A DNA stretch of 64,000 nucleotides from the NCBI GenBank assembly GCA_024235915.1, contig JACKLO010000011.1, positions 331,052 through 395,051 of the forward strand, in the 5' to 3' direction. The position numbers and the translations under genes were made by a program. The DNA is from Burkholderiaceae bacterium. Its GTDB lineage: Bacteria; Pseudomonadota; Gammaproteobacteria; Burkholderiales; Burkholderiaceae_C. This document shows positions 14,470 to 23,523 of this stretch, piece by piece. Position 1 is the stretch's first letter. Every line of letters starts with the position of its first letter. The notes beneath the pieces are model-generated. The model had not been told where the DNA came from, did not search any database, and worked only from the letters and a program-made list of their open reading frames with translations.

Positions 14470-15849
14470 TCAAGGGCTGCCCGGGTCCAGCGTCAGCACC
14501 ACATCCTGCTGCCCCAACGCCACCGCCTGAGACTCCACCCGGGGCTCGCCCGGCTGGGCCGTGACCTGGCCGCTGCGGCTGATGCGGGCGCCGACGACCA
14601 CCCTGCTCTGGCTGGACAGCTTTAGCGCAGGAGACATGGCCAGGCTGTCGTCGAGGCGAAACGTCAGCGGCAGATCCTTCACCTGCCGCCGCAGCACTGC
14701 CAACGGCATGCGCGGCCCCTCCGCGGCGCGGGCGAAGACGAACACCGTGTCGTCCGGCCGGACCTGGCTGGCCAGCGACGGATTCAGGCGCACGGTGCCG
14801 GCCACGAAGGCGCCGGCGGCCGTGGCGCCGGCTGGTGGCGGCGCACTGCGCGGCGACTTCGACGCGGCGGCGGACGGCGTGCCACCGGAGCCCGGCACGG
14901 CAGCCCCGGCAGCCGTCCCGCCGTTCGCCGCCAACCGCTGGCGCGCGTCCTCCAGGCCGGGCGCCATCTGCTGGACCAATGGGTGGTCGGCCGGGCCGAC
15001 GGCCTGCAGGTGGCTCCAGTGGGCCACGGCGCCGGCGTAGTCGCCACGGTCGAAGGCGGCCGTGCCGGCGAGCGACAAGGCCTTGGGCTGGTCGGGGTCG
15101 AGCGCCAACGCCTGCTGCACCTGCTGCAGCGCCTCACCTTCGATGCGGCTGCCATTGGCGACCGCCAACGCGTCGGCAAAGTCCGCCAGCAAGGCGGCGT
15201 CCTTTACACCGGCGGCCAGGGCCTCGCGATAGGCCTGGAGGGCCCGGCCGGGTTCACCGAGGGTGACCCACGATCGAGCCAGCATGGCCCAGCCTTCGGC
15301 GTCGGCGGGGTTGTCGGCCAGCCGCTGCGCCAGGCCGTCGACCATGGCCCGGATCTGCTGCGTGTCCATGGTGTGCGGGGCGGTGCCCTGCCCTGCCGCG
15401 GCGTTGGCCTGACCATCGGCCCCTGCGGGCATCGGCGTCAGCGCGTCGGGCCGGCCCAGCCAGGCGTAGCCGCCGGCGACCACCGCCAGCGCCAGGCCCA
15501 AGGCCAACGGCAGGACCCCGGGCAGGCGACGATGCAGACCAGCCGATGTGGCCGCCGGGGCCGCCGCCGTGGTGGACGTTGGCGAGACCACCGCCTCCAC
15601 GACGCGGCGCTCCAGCCGGCCACGGCTCTCACGGTGCGCCGCGTCGTCCAGCGTGCCGGCGGCATGCAGGGCATCCAGTTGCAGGAGCTGCTCACGCAGC
15701 ACCGCCAGGGTGTCCGAAGGGTCGGCGGGATGGCGGCGCGTGGCCACAGGCCCCGTCAATCCGGCCAGCCGCTTTGGCCACAGCGGCCGCAGCAGCAGGA
15801 GCAGCACCGCGGCGCCCACGAGCACGGCGACGAACAGGAATTCGATCAT
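14470..15849 (-). CDS. ccmI: Cytochrome c biogenesis protein CcmI (NrfG-like)
   Basis: A 459-residue protein. Two N-terminal membrane segments (residues about 2-22 and 105-130) flank a cytoplasmic loop with the CcmI pattern 'VLREQLLQLDALHAAGTLDD'. A periplasmic TPR region follows (about 175-300: AEGWAMLARSWVTLGEPGRALQAY), then a C-terminal domain of about 120 residues. CcmI binds apocytochrome c and delivers it to the CcmF/CcmH haem ligation complex. It overlaps ccmH by 4 bp and is last in the cytochrome operon. Its stop codon coincides with the island boundary, but the protein appears complete. Confidence 0.92.
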   Translation of the reverse strand: MIEFLFVAVLVGAAVLLLLLRPLWPKRLAGLTGPVATRRHPADPSDTLAVLREQLLQLDALHAAGTLDDAAHRESRGRLERRVVEAVVSPTSTTAAAPAATSAGLHRRLPGVLPLALGLALAVVAGGYAWLGRPDALTPMPAGADGQANAAAGQGTAPHTMDTQQIRAMVDGLAQRLADNPADAEGWAMLARSWVTLGEPGRALQAYREALAAGVKDAALLADFADALAVANGSRIEGEALQQVQQALALDPDQPKALSLAGTAAFDRGDYAGAVAHWSHLQAVGPADHPLVQQMAPGLEDARQRLAANGGTAAGAAVPGSGGTPSAAASKSPRSAPPPAGATAAGAFVAGTVRLNPSLASQVRPDDTVFVFARAAEGPRMPLAVLRRQVKDLPLTFRLDDSLAMSPALKLSSQSRVVVGARISRSGQVTAQPGEPRVESQAVALGQQDVVLTLDPGSP

Positions 15850-16307
15850 GAGGACGATTCAGGCAGTTCGGGGTCGGGTTCGAAGGCGTCGGCCGGCAGT
15901 AGGGCGCGCCGGTGCAAGGTGCGCATCAGCAGCAGCGCACCCGCCGCGGCCAGCAACACCGGGGCGGCCCACAACAGCCAGGTGCTGGGCTTGAGCGGCG
16001 GGCGGTAGAGCACGAAGTCGCCGTAGCGCTCGGTCATGTAGTGGCGCACCTCGTCGTCGCTGGCCCCGCGGCGGATCAGGCCTCGGGCTTCCTCGCGCAG
16101 GTCCTGGGCGAGGCCCGACTGGGAGTCGGCAATGGTCTGGTTCTGGCACACCAGGCAGCGCAGCTCGCTGGCCACCTGGCGAAGGCGCAGTTCCACCGCC
16201 ACGTCGTCCGGGGGCGTAGCGGCTCCGCTGGCCGTGAATGCGGAAGCCATCAACAGCGTGGCGATCCACACCACGGGCCGGACGCGTCGCAGTCGGGTCG
16301 CGATCAC
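15846..16307 (-). CDS. ccmH: Cytochrome c maturation protein CcmH (CcmL/NrfF type)
   Basis: A 153-residue protein. An N-terminal signal/anchor is followed by a periplasmic three-helix domain with the redox motif LRCLVCQNQTIADS (Cys-Leu-Val-Cys), then a C-terminal membrane helix (about 110-130, LLWAAPVLLAAAGALLLM). CcmH reduces the CXXCH thiols of apocytochrome c before haem attachment. It overlaps ccmF and ccmI by 4 bp each, so the three proteins should be made together. No CcmG (DsbE) gene lies between ccmF and ccmH, unlike in standard ccm operons. Confidence 0.93.
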   Translation of the reverse strand: MIATRLRRVRPVVWIATLLMASAFTASGAATPPDDVAVELRLRQVASELRCLVCQNQTIADSQSGLAQDLREEARGLIRRGASDDEVRHYMTERYGDFVLYRPPLKPSTWLLWAAPVLLAAAGALLLMRTLHRRALLPADAFEPDPELPESSS

Positions 16308-18316
16308 GCCGCGCCCTCCCGGGCCAATGCGTTGGCGCCGGCCCCGACCGGCGCCGACGACGGCCCGTCAGGCATGCCCGAAGGCACCGTGGCCTCCCGC
16401 GGGCGCCAGTAGCGCCGGTCGCTGGCGGCCACGGCGCCGCCCAATGCCATCAAGAGGCAGCCGCCCCAGATCCAGTCGACGAAGGGCTTGACATGCACGC
16501 GCAGCGACCAAGCGCCCGGTGCAACCTCTTCGCCAAGCGACACATAGAGGTCGCGCAGCAGCCCCGGCGCGATGGCGGCCTCGGTCATCGGGTTGCGCTG
16601 CACCCGGTAGACCCGCTTCTCGGGGTGCATCACCTGGAGTTCCTGGCCGTCGCGCAGCACGGTCACCGTCGCCTGCAGCGCGTCGTAGTTGGGGCCGGTG
16701 CGGTCACGCACGCCGTCGAAGCGGAAGTCCAGCCCCGCCAATGCCACGGCCTGCCCCGGTTGCACACGTTCGTCGATCTCCAGCTCACCGCTGCGGACCC
16801 CGGTGACGCCGAAGGTGAACACCGCCACACCCAGGTGCGCCAGCATCATGCCGGCCACCGCCCGTGGCAGGTGGCGCAGCGCCCAGCCCGGGCCACGGCG
16901 CCACCAGCCGGCCAGGTCCACCCCGATGCCCGCGAGCATCCACAGCACCACGGCCACCCCCAACAGCGGCAATGGGCGCAGGCTGCCCAACAGGCCGTTG
17001 AGGGCCACGCTGCCCACGATGGCGAACCCGGTCGCCCACAACGCGGGGCGTCGCAGCACCGACAGGTCGGCCTCGCGCCAGCGCAGCAGCGGCCCGAAGC
17101 CGGCCAGCAGCAGCAGCGGCAGCATCAGCGGCACGAACACGGCCTCGAAGTACGGCGGGCCCACCGAGATCTTGCCCAGGCCCAGCGCGTCCAGGATCAA
17201 CGGGTACAAGGTGCCCAGCAGCACGGTGCCGGTGGCTGCGGCGAGCAGCACGTTGTTCAGCAGCAGGCTCGATTCCCGCGAGACCGGCGCGAAGCGCGCG
17301 CCCAGCCCGATGCGTGGCGCGCGCCAGGCGTAGAGCGCCAGTGCTCCGCCCGTCACCACCACCAGGAAGCCCAGGATAAACAGACCGCGGCGCGGGTCGG
17401 TGGCAAAGGCGTGCACCGAGGACAGCACGCCGGAACGCACGAGGAAGGTGCCCAGCAGCGACAGCGAGAACCCGAGGATGGCCAGCAGCACCGTCCACGA
17501 CTTGAAGGCGCCGCGCTTCTCCGTGACGGCCAGCGAATGGATCAGCGCCGTGCCCAGCAGCCAGGGCATGAAGGACGCGTTCTCCACCGGGTCCCAGAAC
17601 CACCAGCCGCCCCAGCCCAGTTCGTAGTAGGCCCAGGTGCTGCCCAGCGCGATGCCGATCGTCAGGCAGCACCAGGCCGCCGTGGTCCAGGGCCGCGCCC
17701 AGCGGGCCCAGCGGGCGTCCAGGTCGCCGCCGATCAGCGCTGCGATGGCAAACGCAAAGGCCACCGAAAAGCCCACGTAGCCCATGTAGAGCATGGGCGG
17801 GTGCGCCACCATGCCCGGGTCCTGCAGCAGCGGGTTGAGGTCCCGCCCGTCCAGCGGCGCCGGGAGCAGGCGGTCGAACGGGTTGGATGTGGTGAGCATG
17901 AACAGCAGGAAGCCCACCGTGATCCAGCCCATCACCGCCAGGATGCGCGCGCGCAATGCGTCCGGCAGGCCGCCGCCGAAGATCGTGACCGCCACCGTCC
18001 AGCCGGCCAGCATGGCCACCCACAGCAGCAGCGAGCCTTCGTGCCCGCCCCAGACACCCGCCACGCGGTAGGCCAGCGGCAGGGCCCGGTTGGAGTTCTG
18101 CGCCACGTACAACAGTGAAAAATCGTTGTCGACGAAGGCCATGGTCAGCAACGCCAGGGCCAGCGCGATGGCCAGCGCCTGGGCTTGCGCCGCACTGGCG
18201 CCGAAACGCATGGCCAATGCGTGGCCGCGCGCCGCGCCCCACAACGGCAGCGTGCCCTGCACCAGGGCCGCCACCAATGCACACAGCAGGGCCACCTGCC
18301 CCAGTTCAGCCCACAT
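16304..18316 (-). CDS. ccmF: Cytochrome c haem lyase CcmF (NrfE-like)
   Basis: A 670-residue polytopic protein with about 14-15 membrane segments. The haem-handling WWD motif is clear (GWGGWWFWDPVENASFMPW, near residue 230), and conserved His residues lie in GGHEGSLLLW and MVAHPPMLYMGY. CcmF with CcmH and CcmI attaches haem to CXXCH motifs. The gene starts 21 bp after the outer-membrane-protein gene in the same operon. Linkage of only F, H and I to structural cytochrome genes recalls the dedicated NrfEFG ligase, so this set may serve the two large cytochromes upstream. Confidence 0.95.
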   Translation of the reverse strand: MWAELGQVALLCALVAALVQGTLPLWGAARGHALAMRFGASAAQAQALAIALALALLTMAFVDNDFSLLYVAQNSNRALPLAYRVAGVWGGHEGSLLLWVAMLAGWTVAVTIFGGGLPDALRARILAVMGWITVGFLLFMLTTSNPFDRLLPAPLDGRDLNPLLQDPGMVAHPPMLYMGYVGFSVAFAFAIAALIGGDLDARWARWARPWTTAAWCCLTIGIALGSTWAYYELGWGGWWFWDPVENASFMPWLLGTALIHSLAVTEKRGAFKSWTVLLAILGFSLSLLGTFLVRSGVLSSVHAFATDPRRGLFILGFLVVVTGGALALYAWRAPRIGLGARFAPVSRESSLLLNNVLLAAATGTVLLGTLYPLILDALGLGKISVGPPYFEAVFVPLMLPLLLLAGFGPLLRWREADLSVLRRPALWATGFAIVGSVALNGLLGSLRPLPLLGVAVVLWMLAGIGVDLAGWWRRGPGWALRHLPRAVAGMMLAHLGVAVFTFGVTGVRSGELEIDERVQPGQAVALAGLDFRFDGVRDRTGPNYDALQATVTVLRDGQELQVMHPEKRVYRVQRNPMTEAAIAPGLLRDLYVSLGEEVAPGAWSLRVHVKPFVDWIWGGCLLMALGGAVAASDRRYWRPREATVPSGMPDGPSSAPVGAGANALAREGAA

Positions 18317-18337
18317 GGCCTGCCCTTCTTCGCTGAC

Positions 18338-20566
18338 TCAGAACTCGAAACGCGCGCCCAGGGCGTAGCTGGCGCGACGCGAGCTTTCCTGGGTGGCCGT
18401 GGGTGGCGCACTGCCGGCGGGGTCGGCGAGCATGCGGGTCGCCTTGCCGATCTCGTAGGTCAGCGACGTTTCCAGCGCCACCTTCTTCCAGCCCCGGTAG
18501 GTGATGCGCAGGCCCGGTGTCCAGCGTTCACTGCGGCTGCCCTCGGGCGTGCGGTCGCGGTAGTACTGCAGCGACGGCTCCACCTGCCAGTCGGTCCACC
18601 ACCAGGCCGATTGGTTGTAGGCCAGCAGCAGGCCATCGAGCTGCGGGCTGCGGATGGTGGTGATCACGCCGACGTGGGTGTCGCGGTCGGACAGCAGGTT
18701 CAGGCCGATCAGCTGCGCGGTGGCGCTGACGATGTCGCCCGTGGCCGGGCGGCCGGTCTCGAAGCCCGGCACTTCCGGCACCGGCGGAATGGCGCCGGTG
18801 TTCGTCAGGCCCAGGCTGGCGCCCACGCTCCAGTGCGGGTTCAGCGGCTTGGTGATGCCGGCCTGGGCCTGCGTCACCATGGGCGTGAGCGCCACGATCT
18901 GTTCGCGCAGCGCGGCGACGGTGGTGTTGGCCAGCCGCGGCGCAATGCGCGTGAAGATCACGCCGGGCTGCGCCGGGTCCTCGAAGGTCAGTGCGTTGCC
19001 CAGCGACAGCGGCGCCAGGGCCCGCCGGTCGTACAGCAGCGTGTAGACCGTGTTGTCCTCGGCCACATGCGTGCCCTGCACGCTCACGGCGTTGGTGGCG
19101 TTGAAGGCCACGTCGTAGTCGAACTGGGCGAACACCGAGGTGCCGCCGGAGAACCAGCGCAGGTCCATGCCGACGGCGCGGCGGTCGACTTCACCGTCGA
19201 TGCGCTGCTCGATGGCGTAAAGCGAGCCGCCCAAGGCCCCGACGACGCGATCCTGCTCCACACGCAGGCCGTAGAAGTGGCGCTGGGTGTCGAACAACGG
19301 CTCGGCGGGCACACCGGCCACGGCGCCCAGCCGCAGCTTGCCCACGGGCGTGACATAGCCCTGCAGGCCGTCGAAACGCCCCATCACACCGCCCCCGGTG
19401 GGCGACTGGCGGCCCAGGCGCACTCCCCAGCCATCCTTCAGCGCCCGGTGGTCGAAATAGGCGGCCGACAGCCGGTTGCGGCTCTTCTCCGGGCGCTCCA
19501 GGTCACGGGTGTACGCGTTGCGGAACACCACGCGCTGGTCCTGGTCGTCGGTGCGGCGACGCCAGGACAGGTCGGCCGCGCCGATCACCTGGCTGGCGCG
19601 GTCGCTGCTGAATTGCGCTTCGCCCACGGTCGGCGGCAGGCCGGCGATCGGCGAATCCTGGAAGTCCTGGCTGCGCAGCTGACCGTTGCCCCCGTACCAG
19701 TTCATGGACACGGAGGCATCCAGCGTGGTGTCGTCCCGCGGTGCCGCCGGCTCGCGCTCGGCCACCTGCGGCGCCGGTCTGGCCGCCTCGGCCGGCAACC
19801 CGGCCAGACGCTGGCGGACGCGGTCGCTGTCCTCGCCCTGCGGGTAAAGCCGCAGAAAGGTCTCGTACTCGGCACGCGCACGGCGGGTGTCGCCCAGGGC
19901 CAACCAGGCGTCGCCCGCCAGCGCCTGCGCCGGCCGCGTGGCCGCGTTGGGTGGCAGGTCCAGCAGCGCGTTCAGGCCGTCCAGCGCCAGTCGGTGGGAC
20001 CCGGACGCCATCGCCTGCGTGGCGTTGTCCAGCAGCGCCTTGGCCTGCGCCTCGGTGTCGGCACTGGCCGGCGCCCCCGTGGCAACCCGCGGCTGCGGTG
20101 CTGACCGGTCGCCGGGCGCACCGGCCAGCCGGTCGCCCCGCCCGGGCAACACGATCTCGATGCCCCGGTTGTCCGCGCCCTGGCGCACACGCACGGCGCC
20201 CGGCTCGCCCAGGCGCAGCACGATGCGGCGCTCGCGGTCGGCCTGGCCGGGTTCGTCGGTCAGGCGGAGGCGGTCCAGGCCTTTCAGATGGTCCAGCGCG
20301 ATCAGCTGGCTGCCCGGGCCGATCTCGCGGTTGGTGGTGCTCACCAGCTGGTAGACGATGAGCACGGTGTCGCCCGCCGACGTGGCGATCTGGCGCTGGA
20401 ACTGCACCTCGGTGGCGAACTGCAGCGCCAGCACCGCGGCATCGCCCTCGCGTCGCAGCTGCACCTGGTCGACGATGAAGGCGGCCTGCGCAGGCAGTGC
20501 CGCGGCGGTGAGGCAGGCCAGCAGGACCTGCGGAACCCCTGGCATCGCATGGCGGTGAAAGAACAT
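18338..20566 (-). CDS. Outer-membrane beta-barrel protein of the multiheme cluster
   Basis: A 742-residue protein. It has a signal peptide (LLACLTAAALPAQAAF), then a region of about 120 residues resembling an AMIN-like or adaptor domain, then TPR-like helices (about 180-250: LALGDTRRARAEYETFLRLY). The remainder (about 290-742) consists of alternating short strands and ends in Phe (GARFEF), as expected for a large beta-barrel. In porin-cytochrome systems a barrel holds a multiheme cytochrome across the outer membrane; that role is inferred from position. It starts 8 bp after the 35-heme cytochrome, with GGGAG as ribosome-binding site. A second in-frame ATG lies at 20545. It is not obviously related to MtrB. 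Confidence 0.7.
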   Translation of the reverse strand: MFFHRHAMPGVPQVLLACLTAAALPAQAAFIVDQVQLRREGDAAVLALQFATEVQFQRQIATSAGDTVLIVYQLVSTTNREIGPGSQLIALDHLKGLDRLRLTDEPGQADRERRIVLRLGEPGAVRVRQGADNRGIEIVLPGRGDRLAGAPGDRSAPQPRVATGAPASADTEAQAKALLDNATQAMASGSHRLALDGLNALLDLPPNAATRPAQALAGDAWLALGDTRRARAEYETFLRLYPQGEDSDRVRQRLAGLPAEAARPAPQVAEREPAAPRDDTTLDASVSMNWYGGNGQLRSQDFQDSPIAGLPPTVGEAQFSSDRASQVIGAADLSWRRRTDDQDQRVVFRNAYTRDLERPEKSRNRLSAAYFDHRALKDGWGVRLGRQSPTGGGVMGRFDGLQGYVTPVGKLRLGAVAGVPAEPLFDTQRHFYGLRVEQDRVVGALGGSLYAIEQRIDGEVDRRAVGMDLRWFSGGTSVFAQFDYDVAFNATNAVSVQGTHVAEDNTVYTLLYDRRALAPLSLGNALTFEDPAQPGVIFTRIAPRLANTTVAALREQIVALTPMVTQAQAGITKPLNPHWSVGASLGLTNTGAIPPVPEVPGFETGRPATGDIVSATAQLIGLNLLSDRDTHVGVITTIRSPQLDGLLLAYNQSAWWWTDWQVEPSLQYYRDRTPEGSRSERWTPGLRITYRGWKKVALETSLTYEIGKATRMLADPAGSAPPTATQESSRRASYALGARFEF

Positions 20567-20574
20567 GGTGTGCG

Positions 20575-23523
20575 TCACTCCCAACGTGTGTACGGGCTGC
20601 CCTTGTTGCCCAGTGGCCGGTGGCACCCGGATTGCGAACAGTCGGTGACGCCGGTCGAGCGCTCGTGCGTCAACGACTTCTTCTCCATGTCGCCCAGCCA
20701 CGCGGTCGAGCGGTCGTGGCAGGCCTTGCACCAGCCCGCCCCGTTGCCCTGGCTGTTGTTGTGGTTCATGCGCATGCCGCCCCAGCTGGTGGTGCTGGTG
20801 TGGCAGGCCTTGCAGTCCATGCTGGCGCCGGCCAGCAACTGCACTTCGGGGATGTGGTTCGACGGCTTGGCCGTGGCGCCGGCACCCGTGAAGGCGCCGC
20901 CATGGCAGGACTTGCAGCTGGCCGTCGTCACCACGCTGTGGTTCATGCTCACCGACGCGGTCCAGGACGTCTGCGAGCGGTGGCAGCTGTCGCAACGCGC
21001 CGTGCCCACCGGCACCGGGATGTGGTTGGCCGGCTTGCCGGTGGCGGTGCTGCCGTTGTGGCAGGTGTCGCAGGTGCCGGTGCCGACGGCGTTGGCCGCC
21101 GAGTGGGCGAAATTGACGTTTGACCAGCTGCTGGTGCTCTTGTGGCAGCTCTCGCAGTTGCCGGTGATCGTGGCGTGGATGCCATCGGCCGGCTTGCCGG
21201 TGGCGTCCGGGTAGGCCCCGCTGTGGCAGCTGGCGCAGCTGGTGCTCAGGCTGTAGTTGGCGTGCACGCGGGCGCCGGTCCAGGTGGTGGTGCCGTTCTT
21301 GTGGCAGCCGTCGCAGTTGGCCGCAGCGGTGACGGGCACGGCGGTGTAGGGCACGTGGTTGCCCGGCTTGCCATCGGCCGGTGGGAAGGCGCCGTTGTGG
21401 CAGCTGGCGCACTGCGCGGTCACCGGCACCTGGCTGTGGTTCCACTTGGTGGGCGTCCAGCCGGTGGTGCCGTGGCACGAGAAACAGGTGGCCGCACCGG
21501 TGGGGATGTGCGTGGCCGGCTTGCCGGTGGCAGCACTGCCGTTGTGGCAGCTGGCGCAGTTGGTGGCCGCGTTGAAGGTGCTGTGGTCCACCTTGGCCGA
21601 GGCCCAGTTGCTGGTGCTCTTGTGGCAGCTCTCGCAGTTGCCGGTGACACCGGCGTGCAGCGCGTCGGTGGGTTTGCCGGTGGCGTCCGGGTAGGCCCCA
21701 CTGTGGCAGCTGGCGCAGCTGGTGCTCAGGCTGTAGTTGGCGTGCACGCGGGCGCCGGTCCAGGTGGTGGTGCCGTTCTTGTGGCAACCGTCGCAGTTGG
21801 CCGCGGCGGTGACGGGCACGGCGGTGTACGGCACGTGGTTGCTCGGCTTGCCATCGGCCGGCGGGAAGGCGCCGTTGTGGCAGCTGGCGCACTGCGCGGT
21901 CACCGGCACCTGGCTGTGGTTCCACTTGGTGGGCGTCCAGCCGGTGGTGCCGTGGCACGAGAAACAGGTGGCCGCACCGGTGGGGATGTGCGTGGCCGGC
22001 TTGCCGGTGGCAGCGCTGCCGTTGTGGCAACTGGCGCAGTTGGTGGCCGCGTTGAACGTGCTGTGGTCCACCTTGGCCGAGGCCCAGTTGCTGGTGCTCT
22101 TGTGGCAGCTCTCGCAGTTGCCGGTGACACCGGCGTGCAGCGCGTCGGTGGGTTTGCCGGTGGCGTCCGGGTAGGCCCCACTGTGGCAGCTGGCGCAGCT
22201 GGTGCTCAGGCTGTAGTTGGCGTGCACGCGGGCGCCGGTCCAGGTGGTGGTGCCGTTCTTGTGGCAACCGTCGCAGTTGGCCGCGGCGGTGACGGGCACG
22301 GCGGTGTACGGCACGTGGTTGCTCGGCTTGCCATCGGCCGGCGGGAAGGCGCCGTTGTGGCAGCTGGCGCACTGCGCGGTCACCGGCACCTGGCTGTGGT
22401 TCCACTTGGTGGGCGTCCAGCCGGTGGTGCCGTGGCACGAGAAACAGGTGGCCGCACCGGTGGGGATGTGCGTGGCCGGCTTGCCGGTGGCAGCGCTGCC
22501 GTTGTGGCAACTGGCGCAGTTGGTGGCCGCGTTGAACGTGCTGTGGTCCACCTTGGCCGAGGCCCAGTTGCTGGTGCTCTTGTGGCAGCTCTCGCAGTTG
22601 CCGGTGACACCGGCGTGCAGCGCGTCGGTGGGTTTGCCGGTGGCGTCCGGGTAGGCCCCACTGTGGCAGCTGGCGCAGCTGGTGCTCAGGCTGTAGTTGG
22701 CGTGCACGCGGGCGCCGGTCCAGGTGGTGGTGCCGTTCTTGTGGCAACCGTCGCAGTTGGCCGCGGCGGTGACGGGCACGGCGGTGTACGGCACGTGGTT
22801 GCTCGGCTTGCCATCGGCCGGCGGGAAGGCGCCGTTGTGGCAGCTGGCGCACTGGCCGGTGACCAGGGTCTGCGTGTGATCGAATCGTGTGGGCGTCCAG
22901 CGGGATGTCGAGCCGTGGCAGCTGTCACAGCTGCTGGCCGTGCCGGTGGGGATGTGCTGGGCGTTCTTGCCCGTGGCTCGGGACCCGTTGTGGCAGGTCT
23001 GGCAGGTGCCGGGCACGACGCCCGCGTGGTCGAATCCACGCGCCGGCAGCCAGGCATTGCTGCGGTGGCAGCTGTCGCAGGACGCACTGGTCGGGATGTG
23101 CTGCGCTGTCTTGCCCTCGGTGATGACACCGTTGTGGCAGGTCTGGCAGCTGCCTGGCACGACGCCGACGTGGCGAAACCGCGCGCCGCTGAAGCTGCGC
23201 GTGCCGTGGCAGGTGTCGCAGGTCTGTTGCGTGGGCAGGTGGGTGGCCGGTGTCACCGTGTTGCCGGCCGACAGGCGCCGGCCCGGGGCATGGCAGGACG
23301 CGCAGTCTCGCGGGGTGCCGCGCAGCACCCCGCCCTGGTGGCAGGATTCGCAGCGGGCCTGGGCGTGGGCGTCTTGCAGCGGGAAGCCTGTGGCCAGGTG
23401 ATCGAAGCGGCTGGTGGCTGCGGTCTGCGCCTGCGCAGGCCCGCTGGCCAGGCCCAGCAAGGTCAGCACAACGGCCAGGGTGCACCGCAGCCAGGCGTGG
23501 TGCAGGCGGATCCATCGGCTCAT
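20575..23523 (-). CDS. Very large multiheme c-type cytochrome (35 haem-binding motifs)
   Basis: A 982-residue protein starting MSRWIRLHHAW, with a signal peptide cleaved near SGPAQAQ. I count 34 CXXCH motifs plus one CX4CH (CSQSGCH) close to the C-terminus. The centre consists of a 160-residue, six-haem unit repeated three full times plus a partial copy, with sequences such as WTGARVHAN and CASCHSGAYPD recurring. Many intervening His residues could be distal ligands. It probably forms a long haem wire in or outside the periplasm. The ATG overlaps the stop of the 24-heme cytochrome (ATGA). Upstream in-frame codons belong to that gene. Confidence 0.9.
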   Translation of the reverse strand: MSRWIRLHHAWLRCTLAVVLTLLGLASGPAQAQTAATSRFDHLATGFPLQDAHAQARCESCHQGGVLRGTPRDCASCHAPGRRLSAGNTVTPATHLPTQQTCDTCHGTRSFSGARFRHVGVVPGSCQTCHNGVITEGKTAQHIPTSASCDSCHRSNAWLPARGFDHAGVVPGTCQTCHNGSRATGKNAQHIPTGTASSCDSCHGSTSRWTPTRFDHTQTLVTGQCASCHNGAFPPADGKPSNHVPYTAVPVTAAANCDGCHKNGTTTWTGARVHANYSLSTSCASCHSGAYPDATGKPTDALHAGVTGNCESCHKSTSNWASAKVDHSTFNAATNCASCHNGSAATGKPATHIPTGAATCFSCHGTTGWTPTKWNHSQVPVTAQCASCHNGAFPPADGKPSNHVPYTAVPVTAAANCDGCHKNGTTTWTGARVHANYSLSTSCASCHSGAYPDATGKPTDALHAGVTGNCESCHKSTSNWASAKVDHSTFNAATNCASCHNGSAATGKPATHIPTGAATCFSCHGTTGWTPTKWNHSQVPVTAQCASCHNGAFPPADGKPSNHVPYTAVPVTAAANCDGCHKNGTTTWTGARVHANYSLSTSCASCHSGAYPDATGKPTDALHAGVTGNCESCHKSTSNWASAKVDHSTFNAATNCASCHNGSAATGKPATHIPTGAATCFSCHGTTGWTPTKWNHSQVPVTAQCASCHNGAFPPADGKPGNHVPYTAVPVTAAANCDGCHKNGTTTWTGARVHANYSLSTSCASCHSGAYPDATGKPADGIHATITGNCESCHKSTSSWSNVNFAHSAANAVGTGTCDTCHNGSTATGKPANHIPVPVGTARCDSCHRSQTSWTASVSMNHSVVTTASCKSCHGGAFTGAGATAKPSNHIPEVQLLAGASMDCKACHTSTTSWGGMRMNHNNSQGNGAGWCKACHDRSTAWLGDMEKKSLTHERSTGVTDCSQSGCHRPLGNKGSPYTRWE
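21193..22855. repeat. 480-bp tandem repeats inside the 35-heme cytochrome gene
   Basis: About 3.5 copies of a 480-bp unit. The copies 21721-22200 and 22201-22680 look identical base for base; the copy to their left differs at a few positions (for example gtagggc against gtacggc near 21347). Each unit encodes six haem motifs. Such identity means recent duplication or gene conversion, so copy number may vary between strains and may be collapsed in short-read assemblies. Confidence 0.92.

Noticed and set aside
15846..18316. A missing ccmG hidden between ccmF and ccmH
   Set aside because: ccmF and ccmH overlap by 4 bp, so there is no room. CcmG must be encoded elsewhere or not be needed.
18338..22852. 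A 1,504-codon minus-strand open frame spanning barrel gene and cytochrome repeats
   Set aside because: Only the part from 20566 onward is the barrel protein. Upstream it is a His/Arg-rich wrong-frame reading of the cytochrome repeats.
21193..22855. CRISPR-like array
   Set aside because: Repeats are 480 bp, lie in frame inside a cytochrome gene and have no spacers.
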